Shown piece by piece: positions 12,822 through 23,729 of a stretch of 64,000 nucleotides of DNA. How positions within the stretch are numbered: the first letter of the stretch is position 1; every line of letters starts with the position of its first letter. Made by a program: the position numbers and the translations under genes. The notes under the pieces were generated by a model, which made no database searches, was not told the DNA's origin, and was given only the letters and a program-made list of their open reading frames with translations. This DNA comes from Rhizodiscina lignyota (lineage: Eukaryota > Ascomycota > Dothideomycetes > Aulographales > Rhizodiscinaceae): the NCBI GenBank assembly GCA_010015805.1, contig ML978131.1, positions 124,001-188,000 of the forward strand. The letters run 5' to 3'.

Positions 12822-13358
12822 GGTACTTTGGAGGTCGCCAACCGAGCATCAAACTCACGTCCAATTCTCGGCACAATACATGTCAGTACACATGTTGATA
12901 TGCATTGGAGATACATAGTTTAGGTGAAAGGGGTTGTGCGGTCTGTTCGGCAGCAATAGCTTTAAGACGTCGTTCAATGAGCTCATACATAGGTAAACTC
13001 GCTAAAGGCATAATGAGAGGTCACATACTAAGGATGAGCGTTCCTTGTCTAAAGTCGGTCGCGTCGGGAGCGCTAATGCACGAGGCGTCGCCGGGGATAG
13101 TGAGCTATTCTGTAAGGAGGTGTATTATTACAACTCGTTTCAACCCTTACTTACGTCATTTAATTTAGACATTTTGGCCGTGATACATAGCTGCAGCCTC
13201 AGGTGATATTTCCTCTAAGCACTACTTCGTACGAATTTGAATTGCACCCATACCCTCTTCCTTGTCAGCATGTCATTAGTAAGAGGAGGATTTGTTCTGT
13301 CAGACTAGACACAAGTTACCTGTGATTTCATGTCGTGCGAGCTCGTACGAGCAAGAGC
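12822..13358. promoter_or_regulatory. Divergent intergenic region, arrestin / amidase
   Basis: About 0.54 kb between the minus-strand arrestin start and the plus-strand amidase start. It should carry both promoters. No individual element can be assigned. Confidence 0.4.
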
Positions 13359-15211
13359 ATGGATTGGCGGAGACTTGCGGAGTCCAAGAGAGAGGCACTG
13401 CGAACTGCCATCCCCTCAGCTTGGAGGCTTGCAGAGTCCGATATCCCTCCAGCCGCGCGACTGAAAGATGTCGTATCCATTGTTCCGCAGTTTCTCAGCC
13501 CACTTGAGCTGCAGATTACCAACTCACCGCCAATGGTCATTATCGAAGAAGTGCAAAACTTGAACTGGTCAGCATTAGAAGTAACACGTGCATTTTGCCA
13601 TCGCGCCGCCATAGCGCATCAGTTGGTAAGTCTTGGAGAATGGCATTGAAGCTCTTATGGAACCCAATGCTAAGTACAACCAGACAAACTGTCTCGCTGA
13701 GATATGCTTCGAAGCAGCTGAGAAGAGAGCTAGCGAACTTGACACATCGCTTCGCATCACTGGTCGAACTACTGGCCCGCTTCATGGACTTCCCATCAGC
13801 CTCAAAGATCGCTTTCATGTCAGTGGCCTCGAGACCGCATGTGGGTATGTTAGCTGGCTCGGAAGCGTCAAGAGTGCCAAAGATGAAGGCGTTCTGGTGC
13901 AGAGGCTTAGACAAGCCGGCGCCATCATCATCGCCAAAACAAACGTACCAATGAGTATGTTGATTGCGGAAACTGTTAACAATATTGTCGGTTCAACCAT
14001 CAATCCCTACAACCGCTGCCTCAGCGCTGGCGGCGCTTGCGGTGGAGAAGGCGCCTTGCTTGCACTCCGCGGCTCCCCCATGGGCTGGGGCTCTGATATA
14101 GCTGGATCAGTACGGATCCCTTGTGGATTTAACAACATCTTTGGTTTGCGCCCTTCATTCGGTCGGATCTCCAGAAGTGGTATGGCACAAAATCTTGCTG
14201 GACTTCCCACTGGAGCGAGCGTTGTAGGTCCGATGTGCGCAGACCTGACCTCCCTGACTGCAATGGTGAAATGGATCATCAGTTCGAATTCCTGGCAGGA
14301 TGACCATGAAGTTATAGACCTCCCATGGAACGAAGAGAGATTCACAAGCACCCGCAATAGAATATGCCAGCCTGGCAAGGGGAACGGGACACTTGTGTTC
14401 GGTATGATGAGTTGTGATGGGGAAGTCCTTCCACATCCACCAGTGCGACGAGCAATGAGGATGGTCAAAGACGCTCTTCTTCAATCCGGTTATGAGGTTC
14501 TTGAATGGAATCCGCCTCCCCATAGCCCGGCTGCCGATGTCCTATTCCAGATACTGGGTTCGACTGCCGGGGAAGAAGTTCGCAAGGCGATTCACGCTAG
14601 CCATGAGCCTCCAATCCCACAGCTGTCAGAACTATTCGGTAGCGGTGATATGGAACCTTCGCCAACCTCAGAATTCTGGAAGCTCTGTGATATGCGAGAA
14701 GCCTTTCGTGCTCAATATCACGAATACTGGAAGTCGACCCGAGAACTCACAGCATGCAGAAGGGCTGTCGACGGGGTAATCCTGCCCACAGCCGCACATG
14801 CAGCTCCTCCAGAAGGCACATTTAAATATCACGGTGAGTCTTCAATCTTTTCGCTAGACTGCAAAGAGGTTGTTGTCTGACCCTGTCTGATAGCATATAC
14901 TGCCATTCCAAGTACATTGGACTTCACCACTGGGGTCGTACCGGTGACGTTTGCAGACTGCTTCATCGATAACCGGGATGTTAATTACCAACCCCTGGGG
15001 GCGAGGGATCGCGCCAACTGGCATCTCTGTATGTTTCCGATGATTTCTTAATCGGGATCCCTGCTGACCGATTGGGATTGTAGATCACGAAGATCTTTTT
15101 GACGGAGCGCCGGTAGGGGTACAAGTCATGGGACAAAGGCTGCAAGAAGAGAAGGTCCTCGCAATGATGGAAGCTGTCCAGAATGCTCTCCAGCAATACA
15201 GGATGGGATGA
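13359..15211 (+). CDS. Amidase-signature family protein, atypical active site
   Basis: Exons are 13359-13625, 13684-14833, 14894-15028 and 15084-15211, giving 559 aa; an in-frame ATG at 13335 would add 8 residues. The fold is that of the amidase-signature family (fungal acetamidase / fatty-acid amide hydrolase type): GPLHGLPISLKD carries the catalytic Lys (K130) and GSDIAGSVRIP carries the nucleophile Ser (S231). The Gly/Ser-rich loop that normally reads GGSSGGE reads GGACGGE here (A207, C208), so the cis-Ser of the Ser-cisSer-Lys triad is replaced by Ala while the 24-residue spacing to the nucleophile is kept. The C-terminal DGAPVGVQVMGQRLQEEKVL is typical of the family. It may have low or altered activity; the substrate is unknown. 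Confidence 0.9.
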
Positions 15212-15665
15212 GATTTCCCCGCATTAAGAACATGGGATCAAGGTCACGAAGATGTTGCTCTGAAATGTATCGACTAATGGACCCTTGTCCAACACACTCG
15301 GTGGATTCGGGCGCAACGGCAGGGTCGGTAACGCTAAGCCTAATTGAGATACCCCTTTAGTAGAGCCGCCGCAATTGTCACCAAGAGAATGGAATTCACA
15401 TCGCTATTCCTGTTCCGGCGTCATATCAGTATCATATTTATTACGACACCTGCAATTTATTTGTTTGATCAAAATTGCTAGCGTTAGTTTCTCTGTATCC
15501 CGGCCAGCGCGATCCCGGACCCAAAATAAGTGCCTTCAGCCTGTTCATGTTCCGTGCCTTTATGTCGGACTACTCATTTTCTATTTCACTTCTCACATTC
15601 ACTCCAATTCCTTTCTTATCCTAAACGAAATGCATTGAGAGTCTTGCTTCCTTTGCACAACAATT
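15212..15665. promoter_or_regulatory. Upstream region of FEX
   Basis: About 0.45 kb between the amidase stop and the FEX start. The last 100 bp before the ATG are pyrimidine-rich on the plus strand, typical of fungal promoters and 5' UTRs. No TATA box is clear. Confidence 0.4.
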
Positions 15666-17267
15666 ATGGCGGCCGACCAGCAAGATGGCACGCCGCAATC
15701 GTTGCAGCCTCACACACCTCTATCAGAAGCCATCACAGAGCAGGATTCTCTATCAGGAGACGTGGATCAGTCTGTATCGCATCCAAGAAGGCCATCTCAC
15801 CTACCACATCGTCTCTCTAGCGCCCACTCACACTCAACCGCGGGCCGGTCCTCCATGTCCGACTATGCCAATATAGATGAGCTCGCCGCTCCTCCTCCGG
15901 TGGAAAATCCGTATGAGAGGCGATGGTACAGACATGAAAGCATCGAAGATCGGAGATCTCCAGACCCTGAGTACAGACGCAAGTCTAGTATTTCACCGGA
16001 TCGATCTGCGGAAGCGCAGAGAGTCGGCACACTACCTGATTATGGGGGGCTGGATGAGATCATAGGGCCTCCGCCAGCGGAGGACATAGAAGAAGGGCCA
16101 TGGCAGCGGCGGCATAGTCTTGAAGAAACAAGAACTGATGAGCTCGAAGAAGAGAAAAAATCGCGACTCCCTTTCTCGAAACTTCGTTCGATGAACATGT
16201 ACAATGTCTCGAACCTAATATTCTTTTCGATCTTGGGAACACTGGCGAGACTGGGACTTCAAGCGCTCACCACCTATCCGAATGCGCCCGTTATTATGAG
16301 TGAGGTATGGGCCAACGTCGGTGGGAGCTTCATTCTTGGTTTCCTACAAGAAGACAAAGCTATTTTCTCGAATCGGAGAAGTGAAGCTATCCCCGGACCA
16401 ACGCCTAATGAAAGCGAGACTTCCGACACCGAGAATGCAGCGCAGACTCCTCCAACAGATAATGAAAAGAAATCTGCAGAACTTGATCTCCTTCAAGTAA
16501 AGAAGACTCTTCCGCCATATATTGGTCTCACAGTTGGCTTCTGTGGATCTTTTACGTCATTTTCGGCACTAATACGCGACGCATTCCTTGCTCTCTCGAA
16601 TGACCTTCTACCAGCGAACCCTGGAGCCCCATCTCGCCACACAGGATACAGCGCAGCCGCGGTTACTGCAGTCTTGATTGCCGAGACAGGCCTCTCCCTC
16701 GCGGCATTGTCTTCTGGCGCTCATTTCGCTCTGGCTTGTGCGCCGATCCTCTCCCGCTTTCCCAATACAGGGTTCCGCCGACTGCTAAATCCTCTCATGC
16801 TACTCCTAGGTCCTGGATGTTGGCTTGGTGCGGTTTTACTAGCCATTTGGCCTGTACAGAATGTATGGCGCGGCGAAGTAGTCTTTGCTCTTGTCTTTGC
16901 ACCGATTGGCTGCCTGATGCGATTCGCTCTGGCGCTAACACTCAATGGCATCAGCAGCATGTTTCCATTTGGCACCTTTGCGGCAAATGTCTTTGGCTCA
17001 TGGGTATTAGCCATGTGCTTCGATTTGCAGCGCTCAAGTTCCGGGCAGGCCGTTGTGTCGTGCCAGGTCTTACAGGGCGTTGAAGATGGGTTTTCTGGTT
17101 GCCTGACGACAGTGAGCACGTGGGTTGCAGAGTTGAAGGGCTTACGGCGGAGGCACGCGTATACATATGGCGCCGCGAGCCTCGGCGTGAGCTTCGCAGG
17201 CTTTTTGATTATCGTGGGATCGCTGCGATGGACTATGGGCTTCGATACTCCGCTTTGCAAGGTTTAG
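15666..17267 (+). CDS. FEX1: Fluoride exporter FEX (tandem CrcB domains)
   Basis: Single exon, 533 aa. Two CrcB-type halves are fused, as in eukaryotic FEX. The first half runs from GTLARLGLQAL through WANVGGSFILGFLQ to VGFCGSFTSFSALIRDAF. The second runs from GCLMRFALALTLNG through FPFGTFAANVFGSWVLA to DGFSGCLTTVSTWVAEL. The G-N-x2-G and GF-x-G-x-[FL]-T-[ST][FV]S motifs of the fluoride channel are therefore present in both halves. About 170 hydrophilic residues precede the first membrane segment, with repeated DYxxxDE patterns. FEX is a plasma-membrane protein that removes fluoride and prevents fluoride poisoning. It is convergent with the HAD gene, with only 96 bp between the stop codons. 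Confidence 0.95.
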   Translation: MAADQQDGTPQSLQPHTPLSEAITEQDSLSGDVDQSVSHPRRPSHLPHRLSSAHSHSTAGRSSMSDYANIDELAAPPPVENPYERRWYRHESIEDRRSPDPEYRRKSSISPDRSAEAQRVGTLPDYGGLDEIIGPPPAEDIEEGPWQRRHSLEETRTDELEEEKKSRLPFSKLRSMNMYNVSNLIFFSILGTLARLGLQALTTYPNAPVIMSEVWANVGGSFILGFLQEDKAIFSNRRSEAIPGPTPNESETSDTENAAQTPPTDNEKKSAELDLLQVKKTLPPYIGLTVGFCGSFTSFSALIRDAFLALSNDLLPANPGAPSRHTGYSAAAVTAVLIAETGLSLAALSSGAHFALACAPILSRFPNTGFRRLLNPLMLLLGPGCWLGAVLLAIWPVQNVWRGEVVFALVFAPIGCLMRFALALTLNGISSMFPFGTFAANVFGSWVLAMCFDLQRSSSGQAVVSCQVLQGVEDGFSGCLTTVSTWVAELKGLRRRHAYTYGAASLGVSFAGFLIIVGSLRWTMGFDTPLCKV

Positions 17268-17363
17268 AATGTACAGATTCACCTCTTTGTATCATGATCC
17301 CTCGATAGATAGATGATGCGCCTTTTCTACGCCTAGCGCACCAATTCCAAACATACGCCTTCT

Positions 17364-18272
17364 TCAATCACTCACTTTAATGCCATAGGTGCCGCACTGG
17401 AAATTCTCCAGGCTCCGAATCATCTCAGCCCAGTCGTCCTCTGATCTGATAATCTCGTCCCGTAATGGATCCGACATAGTTTCGCTCGAAGGACTAGTGC
17501 CATTGAAATCTGGTGGTGATCCATCCTTTTCCGTCCTTCCCATCAGTACGTCTTGCTCCCTTCCTTTGCAGACTTGGGCCAATCCTTTATGTGGCACCCA
17601 AACAACTCGCATTCCGGCCCTTCTCCCAGCCTCTACTCCGGCAATAGAGTCTTCGAAGACAATGCATTCATTTGCATCTAGTGGCCTTTCTCCGTGTTGC
17701 ACGCAGCTCTCATTCAAGCGCTTTAGAGCGAGAAGGAAGATATCTGGCATCGGCTTCGTGTCGGACCCGGCCAGATCTGGGTCATCGCCGAAGACCCTAT
17801 ACTCCTTTGCAAAGTAAGATGGCAGATTCGGGACCTGAGTAGTTTTGACATCAAAGAGCGCTTTGTCTGCGGAGGTGGCCAGTGCCATTTTGATTGGTGG
17901 TGACACCCTTTTCGTCAATTTCTCCAGAAGTTCTACGACTCCAGGTAGGAGGTTGCATTTGGTAAAGAGATGCTGTTGTGATTTCTCTTTGGCTCTGAAC
18001 TCTTCTGCTGATAGTGGCAAGTTGGCCCAGTCAAGAATGCGCTGAGATTTCAGTTAACTGTAAGGCGAGTCTTTGCAATCCTTGGGGTGTTTTAAGGAAC
18101 TTACGGATGTCCCTCTACTTTGCTGTATTGCCTTGATAGCCCAAGGGAAGTCCGGTTTGCCATATTCTCGTAAGATGTTATTGTATATTTCGGTGTAGAC
18201 GTCTTCTGAATTGATGAGTGTCCCGTCTACATCGAAGATACAAGCGCGGACAGGAGGGAATTGAATCGCCAT
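17364..18272 (-). CDS. HAD-superfamily phosphatase (HDHD1/DOG-like)
   Basis: Exons on the minus strand are 18272-18105 and 18041-17364 with a 63-nt intron, giving 281 aa. HAD motif I is FDVDGTLINSED near residue 13, with the Asp nucleophile and the general acid/base Asp. Motif II is ALATSADK, motif III is the Lys of TKPMPDIFLLAL, and motif IV is VFEDSIAGVEAGRRAGM. The spliced junction gives RILDWANLPLSAEEF, the alpha-helical cap typical of the pseudouridine-5'-phosphatase / 2-deoxyglucose-6-phosphatase subgroup. It should hydrolyse a small phosphorylated metabolite in the cytosol; the substrate cannot be read from the sequence. Confidence 0.92.
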
Positions 18273-19017
18273 TGCTGCGAATCAGCATCGGAATATCAGA
18301 GCACGCAAGAGAGGTGTTCTTCTGGAGTGAGTTGATTAATTGAGAGAGAACTCTATGACGAAGAAAAATACCTATGGGTATACTCTACACTGTGCGGTGC
18401 TGACGTCTGTGACGAACGCTGCCGCGGCGCACACCTACCTAACACCGCCCTGACACAGAGGACTGGTCCGCTTAATTGATTTTGACTTTGATGCCATTGG
18501 GCAAATGCGGCTCTCTCGCACGAATGACTTGCTTACCAGTGAAGGAAAATACAGTAATAAGTACTATGTAAGATGACACGGCGATTAGACGAGAACTTTA
18601 TCGTATCCCAAAACAGGAAAGGCGTGTGGCGCGTCGCGTCGCGTCGCGTCCCAGACGACGCGACTTCAAGCTGTCGTCCAGATTTCACACACACACTGAA
18701 GCAGAAGACCAACCTCGTTAAAAGAGGATTGTTGTTAACATTGTCCACAATTAAACGAACGGCCTCACACTCACTGACGTTCACCGGGCGTATTAACTCT
18801 CGCGGCAGAGTAGGATCCATGAACTCCGGCCAATGGAACCTCATAGTAATATGATGTAGCGTGCTGCTTAGTTGTATAATCCCCCTAGCACGCTGCTACT
18901 ACAATTCTTACTAGTTCTCTATGATGCTCCTTAAACCATGCTGTCTTTGGGATTTCAAGATCGAACGAACCATCAAGCTTACCGTACATTATATTTTGAT
19001 GTCACGTAAGCTGAATA
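18273..19017. other. Intergenic with GCGTC tandem repeat
   Basis: About 0.75 kb between the HAD start and the end of the MDR reductase, both on the minus strand. It holds four tandem GCGTC units at 18631-18650 and an 8-bp inverted pair (AGCGTGCT / AGCACGCT) near 18859-18893. No gene is supported. Confidence 0.45.
18631..18650. repeat. GCGTC x4 tandem repeat
   Basis: Four perfect head-to-tail copies of the pentamer GCGTC in the intergenic region upstream of the HAD gene. Confidence 0.9.
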
Positions 19018-20546
19018 TCAGCTTCGCCGCAACCTCTTTGTACGGCTACGCCCTTCACCCATGTTCACTACAATCCTTTTACCGGACACCTCATGTCGCC
19101 GCAGCCTGCCGAGAGATTGGTTGACAGCTTTGAGACCACCCTCCACAACGTCAACTTCGATCAGTTTTATAGCCTTTGAGTCCAGAAGCTCATACATCCA
19201 CGACGAGAGTGTTCTACCTATCTCTGGATTTGTATGGAAGAGCTTTATCGGAAGTTGATGCGACCGAACCTGCGGATGAGGTTGTTTTGGGCCACTTGCT
19301 AAGCAAACCAGATGACTTCGCTGCCCATCTTTGGGAGTCTCTTTCTTGGGAGCGTTTTGAAGGAGTAGCGATTCACACCATATTGCAGTTTCCCTGCCTA
19401 TGGTGTCTAATCCTAGTCTGACTTCCCCCTTCGTCTCCTTGCGGATGATCTCTGCCGACTCCTCTAGGTTATGGCGATCAACAACGAGGTCTGCGAGCAG
19501 TCAGTTTGACAAGAGTGTAGCAACTACTATGCTACCCACCTGCTCCTAAGTTCTCCAGTCTTTCTTTGTGCCGTTTCGTGTCGACTACCGCAACTACACG
19601 CATACCACACATCTTCGCAAGTTGGACTGCTATCTGGCCGGATATTGCGGACGCTATTGTGGGCTCAGTACGGCACTCATGACGACAATTACTGCTTACT
19701 GACCTCCCATTATGAGTAGCCAATCACCTATTTGTGCCCTTTCTGCTGTTGGAATACCATTGAACACTACGTCTCTGACATCCTCTGGGACTTCATGCTC
19801 TTGTTGTGTCTGTGCGAGCAAGCACAGATCTAATTCTTTCCCAGATTTCTTCATGAAGAACTTCTGTCCAAGACAGACGCCAAGAGAAAGAGTTGCAGTA
19901 ACAAAAGCAACGCCCATCCCAGATATGGTTTCCGTCGATATGGTCTCCGGCACTCGCAAGACATTGAAGGCCGATGAGATTGCGAACTCTTGGAAGGCTG
20001 CCTTGCGGTAGTCACGGTAGTCTGTAGAGATTGCAAGGACCTACATCTTGTTAGCAGAGTTCACAGTTGCTAGGGAAGAAACCGCACTGTATCTCCGACT
20101 TTCAGGTCGTCAGCCTCCGTTTCCTTCTTTGCGACGATCTTGCCGACGAATTCACGACCGTACACACACGGAAAGGAAGGGATCCCATATCCGTATGCCC
20201 TAAAGCCAGATCAGCTTTGCTATCGTCAAGACTGTCAAATTGCTTACGCTGCTTTCCAGTCAATTGGATTCAGCCCAATGGATTTGACCTCTATCAAAAG
20301 CTCTTCTGGATGATGCAGCGCCGGCAGAGGCACGGTTTCAATCTCATAGTCTCCTCCGACATGATGCAGCTGTAGCTGTTTCTGAGAAGATGGTAATACT
20401 CTAGGCCTTTTCCGGCGGTGATTTTTCACATGTGGCCGACTTGGTCTGACTGCTGGAGTCTCTGTGTCTTCCTCGGGAGCCTGATCCTCACCCTCAAACT
20501 TTCTCTTCGACCCATGCTGAAGGGTGACATCCGCTGGAAGTCGCAT
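19018..20546 (-). CDS. MDR-family zinc-type dehydrogenase / quinone or enoyl reductase
   Basis: Exons on the minus strand are 20546-20248, 20199-20088, 20040-19704, 19653-19540 and 19490-19018, giving 444 aa. Family features in order: PEELLIEVKSIGLNPIDWK, YGREFVGKIVAKK and LKVGDTVLAISTDYR (catalytic domain); GDWLLIMGGASAISGQIAVQL and RVVAVVDTKRHKERL (Rossmann nucleotide-binding domain); VVEGGLKAVNQSLGRLRRH, VSGKRIVVNM (C-terminal strand). Such proteins reduce quinones or enoyl groups with NADPH. The first 50 residues are an odd extension with basic clusters (KRKFEGED, HRRKRPR) that could be a nuclear signal. An upstream in-frame stop 30 nt before the ATG fixes the start. The third splice uses an AATAG acceptor, the only one that keeps the frame. 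It sits directly downstream of the flavin monooxygenase on the same strand. Confidence 0.85.
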
Positions 20547-21151
20547 ACTGTTCTTGCTCGGCGCACTGATTTTTCACAGCTCGTCAAATTACATGTCATG
20601 TACTGCGGCGAATGTGATCTTCAAACTACGCATCATCATGGATATCGGCAATGCGGCCTCCGATTGCGGAATTCGAGTTAGACTCGGCTATTTGCATCTA
20701 CGGTAAGACTAATCGATGGAATTTCCGTTGACAAAATTCTCTTCTGGACAGCTAAATTTCTTCGAGTTTGGAGAGCTAATCCGGCATTGCTTCATTTACC
20801 CTGCATATGGTGCAATAATTGTGGATCGCTCTAGTGCAAGGATACCGTACGCTACAAAGATCATGAATCGCTGCGGGCCGCAACGAAATGTCCAAAGGCT
20901 ATCCAATAGCATGATTTGCAGCCACGAGTCTCAATCACGAGTTCTGGACCGTGGCACATAGTGCTTATTGTGATTCGCCGACCAAACAACATCGACGTCA
21001 ATATTATGTTCCACAAAGGAATGCGCATCTAGATTTCTCGGCTAACCTAAGAAGGTGCGGATATCAATTTTTCTATCATTGATATTACTTGTCGAATCAA
21101 CTGTATTGCAGACCCAACTCCGAACCAGAAACCGGAATTGTATAGCAGGGA
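20547..21151. promoter_or_regulatory. Upstream region of MDR reductase
   Basis: About 0.6 kb between the first flavin monooxygenase and the reductase, both on the minus strand. It should hold the reductase promoter. No distinct element recognised. Confidence 0.4.
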
Positions 21152-22738
21152 CTATTCCGGGATGGTATGATCAAGAGCCTCAACACCAGCTTTCCACCGA
21201 TACTTTGCCGCAGTATGCGAAGGGAGCGGTCCAGTCTGTCCCTTGGTGAGGTACAGGTTCTCGCGATATGTCCCTCCCGGAATTGCATAATCCTTCCAGA
21301 AGAGTCCTCGTCTACGTAGCTCCGGAATCAGGAGCTCTGCAACATCAACGAAAGAGCCTGGTTTGATCGCGTAGGCCTGCAAAGAGTCAGCATACAAACA
21401 TGAAAAGGAGACCCGTCAGTCAAATACAATGTTGAATCCGTCGACATCGGCTTCCTCGACCCATCGCTCGAACTCATCAGCAACCTGCTCGGGAGTGCCC
21501 ACCACCGTCGCACCGAGCCCTCCAATGGTAATGTGCTTGGCGACGGTATGCTTCGTCCATTTCGGTACAGACGGCGAAGCTTTAGACCACGCTTCAACAG
21601 CCGATCGAATGGCATTGCTCTCTACGTGCCGAAGTTCCTCGTCGTCTCCGTATGTTGAAAGGTCAATACCTGTCCAGCCGCCAAACAAGGCCAATGCACC
21701 TTCTATGGATCCGTACCGTTGATACTGATTAAACTTCTTCAACGCTTCTTCCTCTCTTCGACCGATTACGGGGCAGATTAGCGCCATGAACTTAATATCC
21801 GACGGATTGCGGCCGAACTGGTCCCTAGCCATTTGGCGAATCTCGGCAATATTCTTCGCGACAACGGAAGGACTATGGCCGGCAACGAATATACCTTCTG
21901 CATGCTGGGCGGCGAAGGTCTTGCCCGCCTTCGAAGTGCCTGCCTGTAAAAGAAGAGGAGTTCTTTGCGGTGATGGCTGACAGATATGAGGCCCTGGGAC
22001 GGTGTAGTGCTTTCCGACATGATTGATTTCGCGAACTCGTGATGGCTCTGTGTATATGCCGCGTTTCCTGTCGAGTACTACTGCATCATCCCGCCATGAT
22101 GATTCAAACAGCTTATACATCACTTTCATATACTCTTCCGCCACAGCATAGCGGTCGTCGTGAGCGGGTTGCTCTGTCGCTCCGAGGTTGCGTGCGGCAG
22201 AGTCGAGATAACCAGTAACAATATTCCACCCTATGCGGCCCTTCGTGAGATGATCTACGGTGGATAATCGTCGCGCGAGATGGTATGGCTGCTCATACGT
22301 AGTCGCCACTGTTACGCCGAAGCCGATGCTCTTCGTCGCTGCTGCCATTGCGGGAACAACTGCCTAATTGACATTTCTCACTGAGCTTTAATTCTACCCT
22401 CGGTCAATGCTCGCACTCACCAACGGTTCGTTCACAGGCCATTGAGCTCCAGAAATGATCGCAGGCTCCAGATTGCGTGGACCACGATATACATCGTAGC
22501 CTCCAAGCACATCTGCGATGAAAATTCCATGTATTTTGGCCTTTTCGCACAATTTCGCAAGCTCGACCCAGTGCTCTATGTCATTGAATTCCGAGGAGTG
22601 ATCGTCTGGATGCTGCCACAAGCCCGGCGATTGATGGCCGGAACATGATTCAACAAAGGCATTGAGAATGAGCTGCTTCTTGTGGGTGCCGTTCGACATG
22701 CTTGACGAAGTTGTGGAAATTTGGAGCTCAACTGACAA
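21152..22738 (-). CDS. NtaA/SnaA-type flavin-dependent monooxygenase (copy 1)
   Basis: Exons on the minus strand are 22738-22421, 22363-21428 and 21376-21152, giving 492 aa. It is a bacterial-luciferase-like protein of the nitrilotriacetate / desulphurisation monooxygenase family: FIADVLGGYDVYRG, SIGFGVTVATTYEQPYHLARR, STVDHLTKGRIGWNIVTGYLDSAARN (residue run given in parts), PGPHICQPSPQRTPLL and LLQAGTSKAGKTFAAQHAE are all diagnostic. These enzymes use reduced FMN supplied by a partner reductase to oxidise C-N or C-S bonds. Both introns are small and the second junction restores GFNIAYAIKPGSF. It is divergent from the DUR3-like symporter and paralogous to the gene at 26313-27839. Confidence 0.93.
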
Positions 22739-23729
22739 CCGTCAAAGAGCAGCATTTGAAGGACCCGCCCATTCGACGCCATTGTGCGTTTGGGTCTGGT
22801 CTGGAAGCGCTGTTCCTTCACAAGGGCTTTTGATTTTTGTTGGCACCGATGGCGTGGTTACTCTTGCGTGCTTTGGACCCCGGTCGCCGCATTGCCGCAA
22901 TTGTGCAAACTATACCAAATAAAGGTTAGTGTCTGCGCCGACTCTTCTATCAAACAGGGGTCATCTGTCGTCACTCGTCCTCCGCCTCCGCTTTCCTGCT
23001 CTTCAACTCATGAACGCCATATCTGACATGTGCTGAAGCTGGACCAGGCATCCGAAACCGCAAGGCTACGAGTAGTGCGAGGAGCATTCATTCGCCAATT
23101 GGGCTAAGAGTCTACTGTGCTTCTCGCTTCCACGGATTAGAAGCTGCCGTCGAACAGCACACTGTGCCTCTTGGAGTTCCTTCAGCTGTGCTTTCCTACA
23201 TCTCTTATTTTATCTACTGCATGTGTATTGATTATTTGGCTCGATTCATCATTCAAAAGTCCAAATATAGAGAGATTAACAAGCGGCCAGTTTGACGTGA
23301 ACAGAATAAATATGAATACGCCTGCTACTTCTTATAGCCTTGGTAAATTTTCTTTAGGAGAACTTGAGGTCACTAGAGATCTCGCATTCAGCCACCCGAT
23401 CCCAAGGAACTAGCTCCTTAGCTGTCGAAGACTGCAAATTTGCGTCAACGAAGGGACCCACCGACGAGCACGCAATCCTGACAGAAGTGCGCTCGCTCAC
23501 AGTTTGTTACTTGATTTTATCCAGTCTAGACTGTCTTGCCCTCCCTCGAGTCAGATCATCATGAAGACTCGCTTCTATTGGCCCGTTATTGCCAACAACC
23601 TCGCAGTCCGGCTATGATGAGTTCTTCTGTTGATTCAATTCCCCGAGCTATTTGATATCTCCAGGATCCCGCCTCTGCAGAGGTAACTTTTCTCACAGTC
23701 ACTATTGGAGACTCTGAACAAACTTAGCA
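22739..23729. promoter_or_regulatory. Divergent promoter, flavin monooxygenase / symporter
   Basis: About 1 kb between the head-to-head monooxygenase (-) and DUR3-like symporter (+). Two sequences fit the HGATAR site of the fungal nitrogen regulator AreA/NIT2: 22947-22952 (TGATAG on minus) and 23210-23215 (AGATAA on minus). Such short sites occur often by chance, so nitrogen control is only a suggestion. Confidence 0.35.

Noticed and set aside
19061-19421. Plus-strand frames with a P450-like look (EVVLGHLLSKPDDFAAHL)
   Set aside because: They are the antisense of the last exon of the MDR reductase on the minus strand, whose sense frame gives clear family motifs such as GLDTIGRETA and VEGGLKAVNQSLGRL.
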